Shown: positions 1-5,475, numbered from the stretch's first letter. The stretch is DNA of 5,741 nt from an uncultured Sutterella sp. (GCA_900552545.1 USAL01000116.1:1-5741); one strand, 5' to 3'. Notes: generated by a model from the letters alone, not told the origin. Program-made: numbers and translations.

Positions 1-50
1 GGAAGCAAACCGATAATCATGGCGAGTGAAGTCATCAAGATAGGACGCAG

Positions 51-88
51 ACGGGAGGAAGCTCCGAGCGAGTTTGCCTCCCGTTTTT
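51..88 (+). terminator. Intrinsic terminator of an upstream gene
   Basis: Bases 51-58 (ACGGGAGG) pair with 77-84 (CCTCCCGT). The stem continues 59-64 with 70-75 (one G-U pair) around a 5-base loop, with G76 bulged, and is followed at once by T84-T88. This is a 14-base-pair hairpin plus T-run on the + strand only, since no A-run precedes it. It should end a + strand gene lying left of the window; stops at 14-16 (TAA) and 27-29 (TGA) are possible ends for that gene. It also shows that an open frame running from base 19 through it is not the true 5' end of nadE. Confidence 0.8.
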
Positions 89-114
89 GCACGTGCGGAT
101 TTGTGCGAAACTAC

Positions 115-142
115 GATCGCGGTGCGCGATCCCTGATGGATC
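115..142 (+). promoter_or_regulatory. Two overlapping hairpins in the nadE leader
   Basis: GATCGCG (115-121) is a perfect inverted repeat with CGCGATC (125-131) around GTG. GATCC (128-132) pairs with GGATC (138-142) around CTGAT. The two hairpins share bases 128-131 and so cannot form together. They lie between the upstream terminator and the nadE start. They could be a DNA operator (the first dyad is perfectly symmetric) or alternative RNA folds, if transcription starts upstream of them. No known regulator motif is recognised. Confidence 0.35.
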
Positions 143-165
143 TTCAAGGACAGCGCACATCGATC

Positions 166-194
166 TTGCCGCAAGAACTTTTGAACCTTATATC
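166..194 (+). promoter_or_regulatory. Candidate nadE promoter, nearly leaderless
   Basis: TTGCCG (166-171) is followed after 17 bases by TATATC (189-194). Each box matches the sigma-70 consensus at four of six positions. Transcription would begin around 200-202, only a few bases before the ATG at 205, and no Shine-Dalgarno sequence precedes that ATG, so the two observations agree. A weaker alternative further up is TTGCAC (87-92) with TACGAT (112-117), but its 19-base spacing is poor. This is inference from sequence matching only. Confidence 0.3.
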
Positions 195-204
195 GACGCA
201 ACTT

Positions 205-1899
205 ATGACCGGCTTGGCAACTTATCCCATCGCCTGCGCGCAGCTCAACACGACCGTGGGCGACTTTGCGGGCAATGTTGAGCGCATTGTTCTGGCCGCG
301 CAGCGTGCATTGGTGCAGGGCGCGCGCATGCTCGTGTGTCCGGAGATGACGGTGACGGGCTATCCCGCCGAGGACTGGCTGCTGCGCAAGGACTTCTGCC
401 TGGCGGCGCAGAACGCGATCAGGACGCTTCAGGAGCGGCTTCTTGCCGTGGCCCCGGGCCTCACGGTCGTCGTGGGCGGTGTGCGTCTGGTTCATGGGAA
501 GCGCCGAGCGGCCCGCAACACGCTCTTTGTGCTTGCCGCCGACGCAACGGTGCACACGTACGACAAGCGGCACCTTCCCGAGTACGGCGTCTTTGACGAG
601 GGGCGCGTTTTCGAGGCGGGCGAGGGCGTCCTTGTGCTTGAGGTCGCAGAGGGCCTGAAGGTCGGCTTTGCGATCTGCGAAGACCTCTGGTTTGAGGATG
701 TCGCGCAGGAGCTCAAGGCGGCGGGCGCGGACTTCATCGTGAGCATCAACGCCTCGCCCTGGGAAAAGAAAAAGAGAGCCGACCGCGAGGCGACCGTGAT
801 TGGACATGCGGCGGCTGTGGGGCTCCCCCTCATCTACGTCAACCTCACGGGCGGGCAGGATGAGCTCGTCTTTGACGGCCATAGTTTTGCAAGCGACGCC
901 TCAGGCCGCGTCGTGATGCGCATGGGCGTAGCCGAGGAAACGGGCGGTGTGATCGACGTACGTGCCTTGGTCTCGGGGTCTCTTCCAGCTTTGGAGGCCG
1001 AGAGTGCTCAATCGCAGGACGAGCAGTCCTTGGCCGAGCTCTACGACATGCTCGTCTTGGCCGTGCGCGACTACGTGCACAAAAACGGCTTCAAGCAGGT
1101 GCTGCTCGGGCTCTCGGGGGGTGTGGACAGTGCCCTTGTGGCCAACATTGCGGCCGACGCCTTGGGAAAGGAGAACGTGCTTGCCGTCATGATGCCCACG
1201 CGCTTTACAGGAGACCTGAGCCTGACGTTGGCCCTACGGTGCGCTGTGAATCTCGGCATCGACTACGTCGTGCGGGCGGTTGAGCCGCTTTTTGCCGCCG
1301 TCATGGGCGTTCTCAAGGACGACTTTGCCGGCCGCCCCTGGAGCGAGGCCGAGGAGAACCTGCAGGCGCGCGTCCGAGGCACGCTTCTCATGGCCTATTC
1401 GAACAAGTTCGGGCGCCTGGTGCTCACCACGGGCAACAAGAGCGAGTCGGCCGTGGGGTATTCGACGCTTTACGGCGACACGGCCGGGGCTTATGCGCCG
1501 ATCAAGGATGTTTTAAAGACCGAGGTCTGGGCGCTGTGCCGCGAGATCAACCGGCGCGCGGGCTTTGAGCGCGTGCCCGAAGAAGTCATCACGCGCCCGC
1601 CTTCGGCCGAACTGCGCGAGGGGCAGCTTGATCAGGATTCGCTTCCGGCCTACGAGGTGCTCGATAGAATCATCAGCGCCTACGTCGAAGAGGGGCAAAG
1701 CCAGGAGGCGATCGCCTCGAGTGGGATCGACGCGGCCGTCGTCGAGCGCGTCGTGCGCCTTATTCACCGCAACGAGTACAAGCGCCGGCAGTGCCCGGTG
1801 GGCCCCAAGGTGAGCGCGGTGGCCTTCGGCCGCGACTGGCGCTTCCCGATGACCGCGCGCCTCGGCGTTCTTCAGAAGGTCAACGCCGCGCAGGGTTAG
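205..1899 (+). CDS. nadE: Glutamine-dependent NAD+ synthetase
   Basis: It makes NAD+ from nicotinic acid adenine dinucleotide, ATP and glutamine, the last step of NAD synthesis in the cytoplasm. The 564-residue protein has the two-domain layout. Residues about 8-260 are a nitrilase-type glutaminase with the Glu-Lys-Cys triad visible as E47 (CPEMTVTGYP), K121 (YDKRHLPEYG) and C158 (FAICEDLW). Residues about 280-564 are the synthetase, with the ATP-pyrophosphatase loop SGGVDS at 304-309, TTGNKSE near 408, and the RPPSAELR and FGRDWRFP motifs near the C-terminus. Length fits two-domain bacterial NadE. The open frame runs back to base 19, but that stretch crosses a terminator (51-88) and has no family similarity. 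Met at 205 starts just before the conserved AQLNTTVGDFAGN block and is preferred, although it lacks a Shine-Dalgarno. Some other starts (such as 136) remain possible. The next gene is glnB. Confidence 0.96.
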   Translation: MTGLATYPIACAQLNTTVGDFAGNVERIVLAAQRALVQGARMLVCPEMTVTGYPAEDWLLRKDFCLAAQNAIRTLQERLLAVAPGLTVVVGGVRLVHGKRRAARNTLFVLAADATVHTYDKRHLPEYGVFDEGRVFEAGEGVLVLEVAEGLKVGFAICEDLWFEDVAQELKAAGADFIVSINASPWEKKKRADREATVIGHAAAVGLPLIYVNLTGGQDELVFDGHSFASDASGRVVMRMGVAEETGGVIDVRALVSGSLPALEAESAQSQDEQSLAELYDMLVLAVRDYVHKNGFKQVLLGLSGGVDSALVANIAADALGKENVLAVMMPTRFTGDLSLTLALRCAVNLGIDYVVRAVEPLFAAVMGVLKDDFAGRPWSEAEENLQARVRGTLLMAYSNKFGRLVLTTGNKSESAVGYSTLYGDTAGAYAPIKDVLKTEVWALCREINRRAGFERVPEEVITRPPSAELREGQLDQDSLPAYEVLDRIISAYVEEGQSQEAIASSGIDAAVVERVVRLIHRNEYKRRQCPVGPKVSAVAFGRDWRFPMTARLGVLQKVNAAQG

Positions 1900-1923
1900 G
1901 CGCGTCGTTTGGCTAGCGCGCCT
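1898..1923 (+). terminator. Hairpin at the nadE stop, weak terminator candidate
   Basis: AGGCGCG (1898-1904) pairs perfectly with CGCGCCT (1917-1923) around a 12-base loop. The stem begins inside the nadE TAG stop (1897-1899). The bases after it (TTCTGG) are not a proper T-run, so it may only stabilise the mRNA end or attenuate. Some readthrough into glnB is therefore possible. Confidence 0.35.
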
Positions 1924-2006
1924 TCTGGTGCGCAGCTTGTGAGTTGTCGATAGAATTGTGCGCATCGTCCGCAGCAAGACTCGCCCCGCATGAAGAGGCG
2001 TCCGCT

Positions 2007-2033
2007 TTGACCTTTTTCGAGAGAGGTTACGAC
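2007..2033 (+). promoter_or_regulatory. Candidate glnB promoter
   Basis: TTGACC (2007-2012) matches the sigma-70 -35 box at five of six positions. The best -10 is TACGAC (2028-2033), with a short 15-base spacer and only about three matches. It would give a leader of roughly 70 bases. The 210-base gap after nadE supports a separate glnB promoter, but this assignment is tentative. Confidence 0.25.
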
Positions 2034-2094
2034 GGCGCGTGAGGGGCGAAACGCCTTGCTGCTCTGGGTAGGATTTGAAGCCAATCCAAGGATT

Positions 2095-2100
2095 AGGGAG
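2095..2100 (+). promoter_or_regulatory. glnB ribosome binding site
   Basis: AGGGAG lies 9 bases before the ATG at 2110. It fixes the start there rather than at the in-frame TTG at 2056, which would add 18 residues with no counterpart in PII proteins. Confidence 0.8.
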
Positions 2101-2109
2101 AAAAACAAA

Positions 2110-2448
2110 ATGAAAATGGTCGTAGCCATCGTCAAGCCCTTCAAGCTTGATGAAGTGCGTGAGGCGCTTGCCGAACTTGGCGTCAACGGTCTGACGGTGA
2201 CCGAGGTCAAGGGTTTCGGCCGCCAGAAGGGGCACACGGAGCTTTATCGTGGTGCCGAATACGTGGTGGACTTTCTGCCCAAGGTAAAGATCGAGGCGGC
2301 CGTGCCCGATGATCTGCTCGAACAGTGCCTGGAGGCGGTGCAAAAGAGCGCCCGCACCGGCAAGATCGGCGACGGCAAGATCTTTGTCTTCGACATCGAG
2401 CAGGTGATCCGCATCCGCACCGGCGAAACCGGCGAATCGGCCGTTTAA
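2110..2448 (+). CDS. glnB: Nitrogen regulatory protein PII
   Basis: This is a trimeric cytoplasmic signal protein that senses 2-oxoglutarate and ATP/ADP. In proteobacteria it is uridylylated by GlnD according to glutamine level, and passes the signal to GlnE, NtrB and other targets. The 112-residue length is exactly typical. The N-terminal strand (KMVVAIVKPFKLDEVREAL), the T-loop block GFGRQKGHTELYRGAEYVVD with the uridylylation site Tyr51, the nucleotide-binding B-loop at 82-90 (RTGKIGDGK) and the C-terminal RIRTGE (R101, R103) are all present and near-identical to enterobacterial GlnB. I chose GlnB over its paralogue GlnK on overall resemblance and because no amtB gene follows. The TAA stop at 2446-2448 is followed by gene-free sequence. 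No sigma-54 promoter with correct spacing is visible, so expression may be constitutive. Confidence 0.97.
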   Translation: MKMVVAIVKPFKLDEVREALAELGVNGLTVTEVKGFGRQKGHTELYRGAEYVVDFLPKVKIEAAVPDDLLEQCLEAVQKSARTGKIGDGKIFVFDIEQVIRIRTGETGESAV

Positions 2449-2583
2449 GCCGCTTCCCGAACGAATTTCAGCGCAGCTGTTCCTGCGAAGGCGCAAGTCT
2501 TCGAAAAGAATGCTGCCCGCAAGGCCGCACCGGTCGCTCAAAGCCCGCCATAGGCAAGGCGCAACGTTGTCTTTCCTTTGCGG

Positions 2584-2611
2584 CGCGCAGGGCGCTCGTG
2601 TGCGGCTTTTT
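2584..2611 (+). terminator. Weak intrinsic terminator candidate for glnB
   Basis: CGCGCA (2584-2589) pairs with TGTGCG (2599-2604), one G-U pair and a 9-base loop. Two bases later comes T2607-T2611. It sits about 135 bases after the glnB stop. The stem is short, so the call is modest. Confidence 0.4.
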
Positions 2612-2731
2612 CGTGCCTACGGCAATCCCGTGATCAGACGCCCTGTGCGCTCCCGGCGCTGTCGGTAAGAGAAGGAAAGCAGAGAGAGAAGGAAGACGGG
2701 GAAGAGACGAACAGGAAGCCGGAACGAAGGT

Positions 2732-2770
2732 AAAAAATATCCCGGCCCGAAGAAACCCTCCGGCCGGGAT
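2732..2770 (-). terminator. Intrinsic terminator of the ompA-like gene
   Basis: On the - strand, ATCCCGGCC (complement of 2762-2770) pairs perfectly with GGCCGGGAT (complement of 2739-2747) around a 14-base loop. It is followed by A, then six T residues (complement of 2732-2737). The nine-pair GC-rich stem with a T-run lies about 50 bases after the ompA stop at 2819-2821. Confidence 0.88.
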
Positions 2771-2818
2771 GTGCTGGGACGCGTCAGGCGACGCGCCCTT
2801 CTCGAGCCTTACGCCCGA

Positions 2819-3490
2819 TTACTGCACCGTACGGGTGCCGATCACTTCAATGACGGCACGGCGGTTCGGGGCGAGGCACTTGATGAGATCCTGAACGTTC
2901 TTGATCTCGCCGTTGCGCGACGGATCCGGGCATTCAACGACGGCATCGGCTTCGCCGCGGCCTTCGGTCTGCACGAGGTCAGGCGAGACGCCCTTCTCGG
3001 TGAGGTAGGTCTTCACGGCTTCGGCGCGGCTCTCGGAGAGCTTCTGATTGTAGGCTTCGTTGCCCATGCGGTCGGCGTAACCAGTCGTGAGAATGACTTC
3101 CACATCCATGCCGGCCATGCGGCTCACGAGCTGATCGAGCATCGCGGCGCCGTCGGTCGAGAGCTTGGCGCTGTCGAAGTCAAAGAGCGTGTCGGCCGAG
3201 AGGGTCACCTTGGCAACCTTGGGCTCGGGAGCGGGAGCAGCGGGCTGCTCGCAGGCGCCGGCCGAGAGGATGTCCTTGTCGCAGGCGCAACCGGCGCCGT
3301 CGGGACCAGCCTGCTCAGCGAGAGCCGGGGTCCAGAAGCCGGTACGCCAGCACAGGCCCGTGGAGTTCACCACAACCTTGTTGGCAGAGTCGGTGACATA
3401 GGGAACGACCGTATCGGCCGCGAAGGAGGAACCCGCAGTAGCCATCAGGACGGCAGCCACGAGGCCGCTCAGTTTGATCGAGGTCTTCAT
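2819..3490 (-). CDS. Short OmpA family peptidoglycan-binding envelope protein
   Basis: A 223-residue precursor. Residues 1-24 are a Sec signal peptide (positive N-terminus, hydrophobic core, SFA-A cleavage site). Residues about 26-90 hold a STGLCWRTGFWTPALA segment like that of betaproteobacterial OmpA proteins, four cysteines (47, 68, 70, 80) and a Pro/Ala linker. Residues about 95-220 are an OmpA C-terminal domain, with the peptidoglycan-binding Asp140 and Arg155 in TTGYADRMGNEAYNQKLSESRA, and a Cys187/Cys205 pair that may form a disulfide as in enterobacterial OmpA. There is no eight-stranded beta-barrel, unlike classical OmpA. It therefore probably tethers or stabilises the cell wall from the periplasm or outer membrane rather than forming a pore; that localisation is inference. 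The start is fixed by a well-placed ribosome binding site at 3499-3504. It is monocistronic, with its own terminator. Confidence 0.93.
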   Translation of the reverse strand: MKTSIKLSGLVAAVLMATAGSSFAADTVVPYVTDSANKVVVNSTGLCWRTGFWTPALAEQAGPDGAGCACDKDILSAGACEQPAAPAPEPKVAKVTLSADTLFDFDSAKLSTDGAAMLDQLVSRMAGMDVEVILTTGYADRMGNEAYNQKLSESRAEAVKTYLTEKGVSPDLVQTEGRGEADAVVECPDPSRNGEIKNVQDLIKCLAPNRRAVIEVIGTRTVQ

Positions 3491-3498
3491 TGTTTGTT

Positions 3499-3504
3499 TC
3501 CTTT
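3499..3504 (-). promoter_or_regulatory. ompA ribosome binding site
   Basis: AAAGGA on the - strand, 8 bases before the ATG at 3490. It supports that start over other in-frame choices and fits the expected high expression of an OmpA-type protein. Confidence 0.8.
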
Positions 3505-3608
3505 CTTATCAATAGACGGATGGGCACTGCTCATAGTGTCCCGTTTGCAGCAGCGCACCCATCAAGGGAGCATCTGCCGCGCCTATAAAACGATCAGCAA
3601 ATGCTGCC

Positions 3609-3642
3609 GCCGCCCCCGTTCGAACTGGCAGACGGGTGCGGC
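3609..3642 (-). promoter_or_regulatory. GC-rich hairpin in the ompA upstream/leader region
   Basis: Bases 3609-3619 and 3632-3642 form an 11-base stem with one mismatch around a 12-base loop. It lies about 120-150 bases before the ompA start. If transcription begins at either upstream promoter candidate, the hairpin is in the mRNA leader, where stable structures are known to protect enterobacterial ompA mRNA. That role here is inference. Confidence 0.4.
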
Positions 3643-3724
3643 GCAACCATTGCGAGATGCTATCAGTATTTTGCCCCAAACTTGAGACAAAGGCGAAGCA
3701 AAACATAAGCTTTTCTAAAGAAAG

Positions 3725-3744
3725 CCAACAAAATCCAACAAATT
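3725..3744. repeat. 10-base tandem repeat, two copies
   Basis: CCAACAAAAT (3725-3734) is followed directly by CCAACAAATT (3735-3744), nine of ten bases identical. The period is one helical turn. It lies upstream of ompA at the position of a possible promoter or activator site. It may be chance. Confidence 0.45.
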
Positions 3745-3973
3745 GAAAGCCCGGGCAGCGTACTTTTTGTGCAAATCAGGCAAGCCTTCGCAAGAGGGGC
3801 GTGCGGAGAACATCGACCGCCGGATCGGTCCCCCGCGCCGCCGCCGGCGAAAATGTGCAGCGCGAAGACTCTCGTAGCGCCGCTTTCAAGCGTGCTGCGA
3901 TCCCGAAATTTCCACCAAGAGGATTCTCCTGAGGGCTTAAACGTGTCCAGCGCGTGTTTTTGAGCCCCTGGCA

Positions 3974-3992
3974 GGGATTTTCTGAAAATCCC
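3974..3992. repeat. Perfect inverted repeat
   Basis: GGGATTTTC and GAAAATCCC flank a single T. There is no T-run after it on either strand, so it is not an intrinsic terminator. The symmetry is more like a protein-binding site. No gene starts close by. Confidence 0.45.
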
Positions 3993-4082
3993 GTCCTTGA
4001 GGTCGAGGGCGGCAAAACGCAATGGCGGCCCGATTTGAGGCCGTGGCGACGGTTTTTTCTTCTATGACCGCCGCCGGGCAGG

Positions 4083-4088
4083 TACAAT
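4083..4088 (+). promoter_or_regulatory. Candidate -10 box of a + strand transcript
   Basis: TACAAT matches the -10 consensus at five of six positions. The base window 17 upstream (TTCTAT, 4060-4065) is a poor -35 box. A transcript from here would start near 4095 and contain the 4126-4169 hairpin. Confidence 0.25.
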
Positions 4089-4125
4089 AACGGGCACGAA
4101 CGAGCGATCCGGTTTTCGCCCCAAA

Positions 4126-4169
4126 AAGAGCCCAAAGAAGGACCTTTCGAGGTTCCTTTGGCCGCTCTT
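4126..4169 (+). other. Long imperfect RNA hairpin
   Basis: Three helices stack: AAGAGC (4126-4131) with GCTCTT (4164-4169), CCAAAG (4132-4137) with CTTTGG (4156-4161), and GGACC (4140-4144) with GGTTC (4151-4155, one G-U). Two 2-base bulges and the loop TTTCGA complete it. The total is 17 pairs. It is not followed by a T-run on the + strand. It could be part of a leader or small RNA; no known RNA family is recognised. Confidence 0.45.
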
Positions 4170-5074
4170 CATTTCCTCCGGCTCCCTGAAGTGCTTTTCA
4201 AGCGCCTTTTTCGGAGCCTTTTTCCGTTTTCTCTTTTTCCTTGTCCGTGTGCCCGATTTCTGCGCGCGCACGGCGGGCGCTTATTGCGCCGCCTCAGGCG
4301 GCAGACGTCAAAAACGCAAGCAAGCAGGCGGGAAGAAAGGGGAGGAACGAAAGGAACTCCCTCAAGGGAAATCTTGAACGAAGACCCGACGCGACGAACA
4401 CCTTTTTCTTTTTCTTCCATCGGAACTACATAAGGCATTAGTGCTATTTTCTTATGAAAGTTCCGCACATCGAAAGCCTTATCGTATACCAGCTGGTACA
4501 AGATACGAAGCTGGGCTGCTGTAAACTTTCTGGGCAGAAGGTCGAACATAACCGACGGATTCATTTCCACGTAATGGCGAATATAAGCCAGTGCATCATG
4601 AAAAATCAGGACATGATCGAATGCCAGTGTTTTCACTTCCGAAACTGGAGTCCAGCACGCATCATACGTATCGGTCAGCTGCTGGTTACGCTGGTCAATC
4701 TTCAACAGAGAAAGATAAGCTATCGTTACGATCCGTCCTACCTTATTATCGGTGATGCGATGAAAGCGCTCCAGCCATAGTACGTCTTTGGGGTTGGAAG
4801 TACGATCTTTCGATCCATAAGCCTTGAACTGGCTCATCTTGATATTCTTTAAACCGGTAAGTTCATTCAACACCCGCTTTGCAGCCTCATCTAAATCCTC
4901 ATCAGCATAAATCAGACTACCCGGAAGTTTCAAATCATTGAACTCTCCATCGGTCTGCTTGCCGATCTGACGCACAAGCAATACTCTGAATTGTTCTCCA
5001 TCGAAACCAATCAATACACAATCCACCGAGACGTGTAGATCAATTATCTGGTTGTTTTCGGTTTGACTTTCCAT
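4169..5074 (-). CDS. NrtR/AraR-like Nudix regulator, 3'-truncated and joined to unrelated sequence
   Basis: It resembles Bacteroidetes transcription regulators of the NrtR/AraR type: an N-terminal Nudix-fold ligand-sensing domain and a C-terminal winged helix. From the Met at 5074, residues about 10-150 are the Nudix domain. Its box (about 53-75) is degenerate: E59, R67, E71 and G74 remain, but the REUxEE core reads RVLNEL, losing two catalytic glutamates, as expected for a sensor rather than a hydrolase. Residues about 178-226 are the winged helix. Family-like sequence ends at EEKEKGV (Val226, base 4397), apparently just short of the normal end. The frame then runs 75 codons through GC-rich DNA to a stop at 4169; that Arg-rich tail is not family sequence. 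Met at 5095 would sit almost on the predicted transcription start, so 5074 is preferred. The target sugar or regulon cannot be told. Confidence 0.72.
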   Translation of the reverse strand: MESQTENNQIIDLHVSVDCVLIGFDGEQFRVLLVRQIGKQTDGEFNDLKLPGSLIYADEDLDEAAKRVLNELTGLKNIKMSQFKAYGSKDRTSNPKDVLWLERFHRITDNKVGRIVTIAYLSLLKIDQRNQQLTDTYDACWTPVSEVKTLAFDHVLIFHDALAYIRHYVEMNPSVMFDLLPRKFTAAQLRILYQLVYDKAFDVRNFHKKIALMPYVVPMEEKEKGVRRVGSSFKISLEGVPFVPPLSSRLLACVFDVCRLRRRNKRPPCARRNRAHGQGKRENGKRLRKRRLKSTSGSRRK

Positions 5075-5088
5075 AGCTTTATTATCTT

Positions 5089-5475
5089 TTAGCATTGCAA
5101 ATATAAAGAGTTTTTCGATTCATTATTCAAAATAATATCATAATATTGCCGTAGACCGTTACATAAGACCGCAATATCATTTACGTGAAGCAAATCAGCA
5201 ACCGAAGACGGCGAAGCAAACATATCAAGACCCGGATATGCCTCCACCGATACAATGGCATCATTGATATCACAATTTCTGTTCAGCAAATCTCCCAAAT
5301 CGTAGACAACCTCATTTTCCACGCCAAGCATGATATCCATGCCACGCAGCCCGATGTCGAGTTCAATCATAATAACCCGTTTATTTCGTCTGGAAAATGC
5401 CTGCCCCAATCCCACGCAAATCGTTGATTTGCCAACGCCACCCTTTCCGGATGTGACCGCAATAATTTTCGACAT
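5089..5475 (-). CDS. minD: MinD-type ATPase, N-terminal fragment
   Basis: MinD is a membrane-associated ATPase that, with MinC, blocks division at the cell poles. Seen here: MSKIIAVTSGKGGVGKST with the deviant Walker A loop, then the MinD signature MIELDIGLRGMDIMLG, VVYDLGDLL and GLDMFASPSS. The style resembles Clostridia MinD rather than betaproteobacterial MinD. Similarity ends at YYDIIL (base 5128), just before the expected Asp-containing switch II motif. Twelve unrelated codons then lead to a stop at 5089. The rest of the ATPase and the C-terminal membrane helix, together about half of a normal MinD of around 265 residues, are missing, so it cannot be functional. I chose Met 5475, with AGGA (5486-5489) 10 bases upstream; Met 5481 is only 4 bases from it. 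No minC or minE is next to it. Confidence 0.75.
   Translation of the reverse strand: MSKIIAVTSGKGGVGKSTICVGLGQAFSRRNKRVIMIELDIGLRGMDIMLGVENEVVYDLGDLLNRNCDINDAIVSVEAYPGLDMFASPSSVADLLHVNDIAVLCNGLRQYYDIILNNESKNSLYLQC
5098..5131 (-). promoter_or_regulatory. Bacteroidetes-type promoter of the Nudix regulator
   Basis: On the - strand TATATTTG (5098-5105) fits the Bacteroidetes -7 box TAnnTTTG, and TTTG (5128-5131) fits the -33 box. The 22-base gap is slightly longer than usual. Transcription would start near 5090-5095. The -33 element lies exactly where MinD similarity ends, so it may be partly supplied by the junction. Confidence 0.5.

Larger units (their letters stand above)
2449..2818. other. 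Gene-free region between convergent glnB and ompA
   Basis: No convincing gene is seen in this 370-base gap. It contains a weak + strand terminator for glnB (2584-2611), a purine-rich + strand stretch (about 2665-2730, pyrimidine-rich on the - strand), the ompA terminator (2732-2770) and a small perfect hairpin, CGCGTC (2780-2785) with GACGCG (2790-2795), in the ompA 3' untranslated region. Open frames crossing it are arginine- or proline-rich shadows. Confidence 0.7.
3491..4396. other. Long gene-free region upstream of ompA
   Basis: About 900 bases without a gene I can support; open frames here have biased, low-complexity translations. Content in order: ompA leader with a GC-rich hairpin (3609-3642); two poor - strand promoter candidates (TTGTTG 3726-3731 with TATGTT 3702-3707, 18-base spacer; TTGTCT 3685-3690 with TACTGA 3663-3668); a 10-base tandem repeat (3725-3744); a perfect dyad (3974-3992); a candidate + strand -10 box (4083-4088); a long hairpin (4126-4169); a pyrimidine-rich + strand tract (about 4194-4262); and a GC hairpin (4288-4302). 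The GC-rich sequence stops abruptly at about 4397. Confidence 0.65.

Noticed and set aside
2044..2060. Sigma-54 promoter for glnB (GG and TTGCT)
   Set aside because: The spacing between GG and GC is 11 rather than 10 bases and the upstream box does not match TGGCAC.
1513..2541. 342-codon - strand open frame opposite the nadE end and glnB
   Set aside because: It overlaps two clear conserved genes on the opposite strand. Long antisense frames are common in GC-rich DNA, and no family features are visible.
3605..3640. tRNA T-loop (GTTCGAAC)
   Set aside because: The flanking five-base stems do not pair on either strand and no acceptor or anticodon arm is present. The motif is only a short palindrome.
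2771..3685. 304-codon + strand open frame opposite ompA
   Set aside because: Antisense shadow of a well-supported gene with signal peptide, domain motifs, ribosome binding site and terminator. Its translation is low-complexity His/Gly/Arg-rich and it has no ribosome binding site.
3663..4135. - strand open frames of about 119 codons upstream of ompA
   Set aside because: No domain, no ribosome binding site, mixed composition, and they overlap each other in different frames.
4169..4396. A novel Nudix fusion with a basic C-terminal domain
   Set aside because: The Arg-rich tail starts exactly where base composition flips and is best read as frame continuation through unrelated DNA.
4158..4433. 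+ strand 91-codon open frame
   Set aside because: Leu/Arg/Phe-rich translation of a pyrimidine-rich tract. It crosses the composition break at 4397, so it cannot be one ancestral gene.
5128..5475. Functional Min system or plasmid partition locus
   Set aside because: The ATPase lacks switch II and the membrane-targeting helix, and no minC, minE, parB or centromere-like repeats are present.
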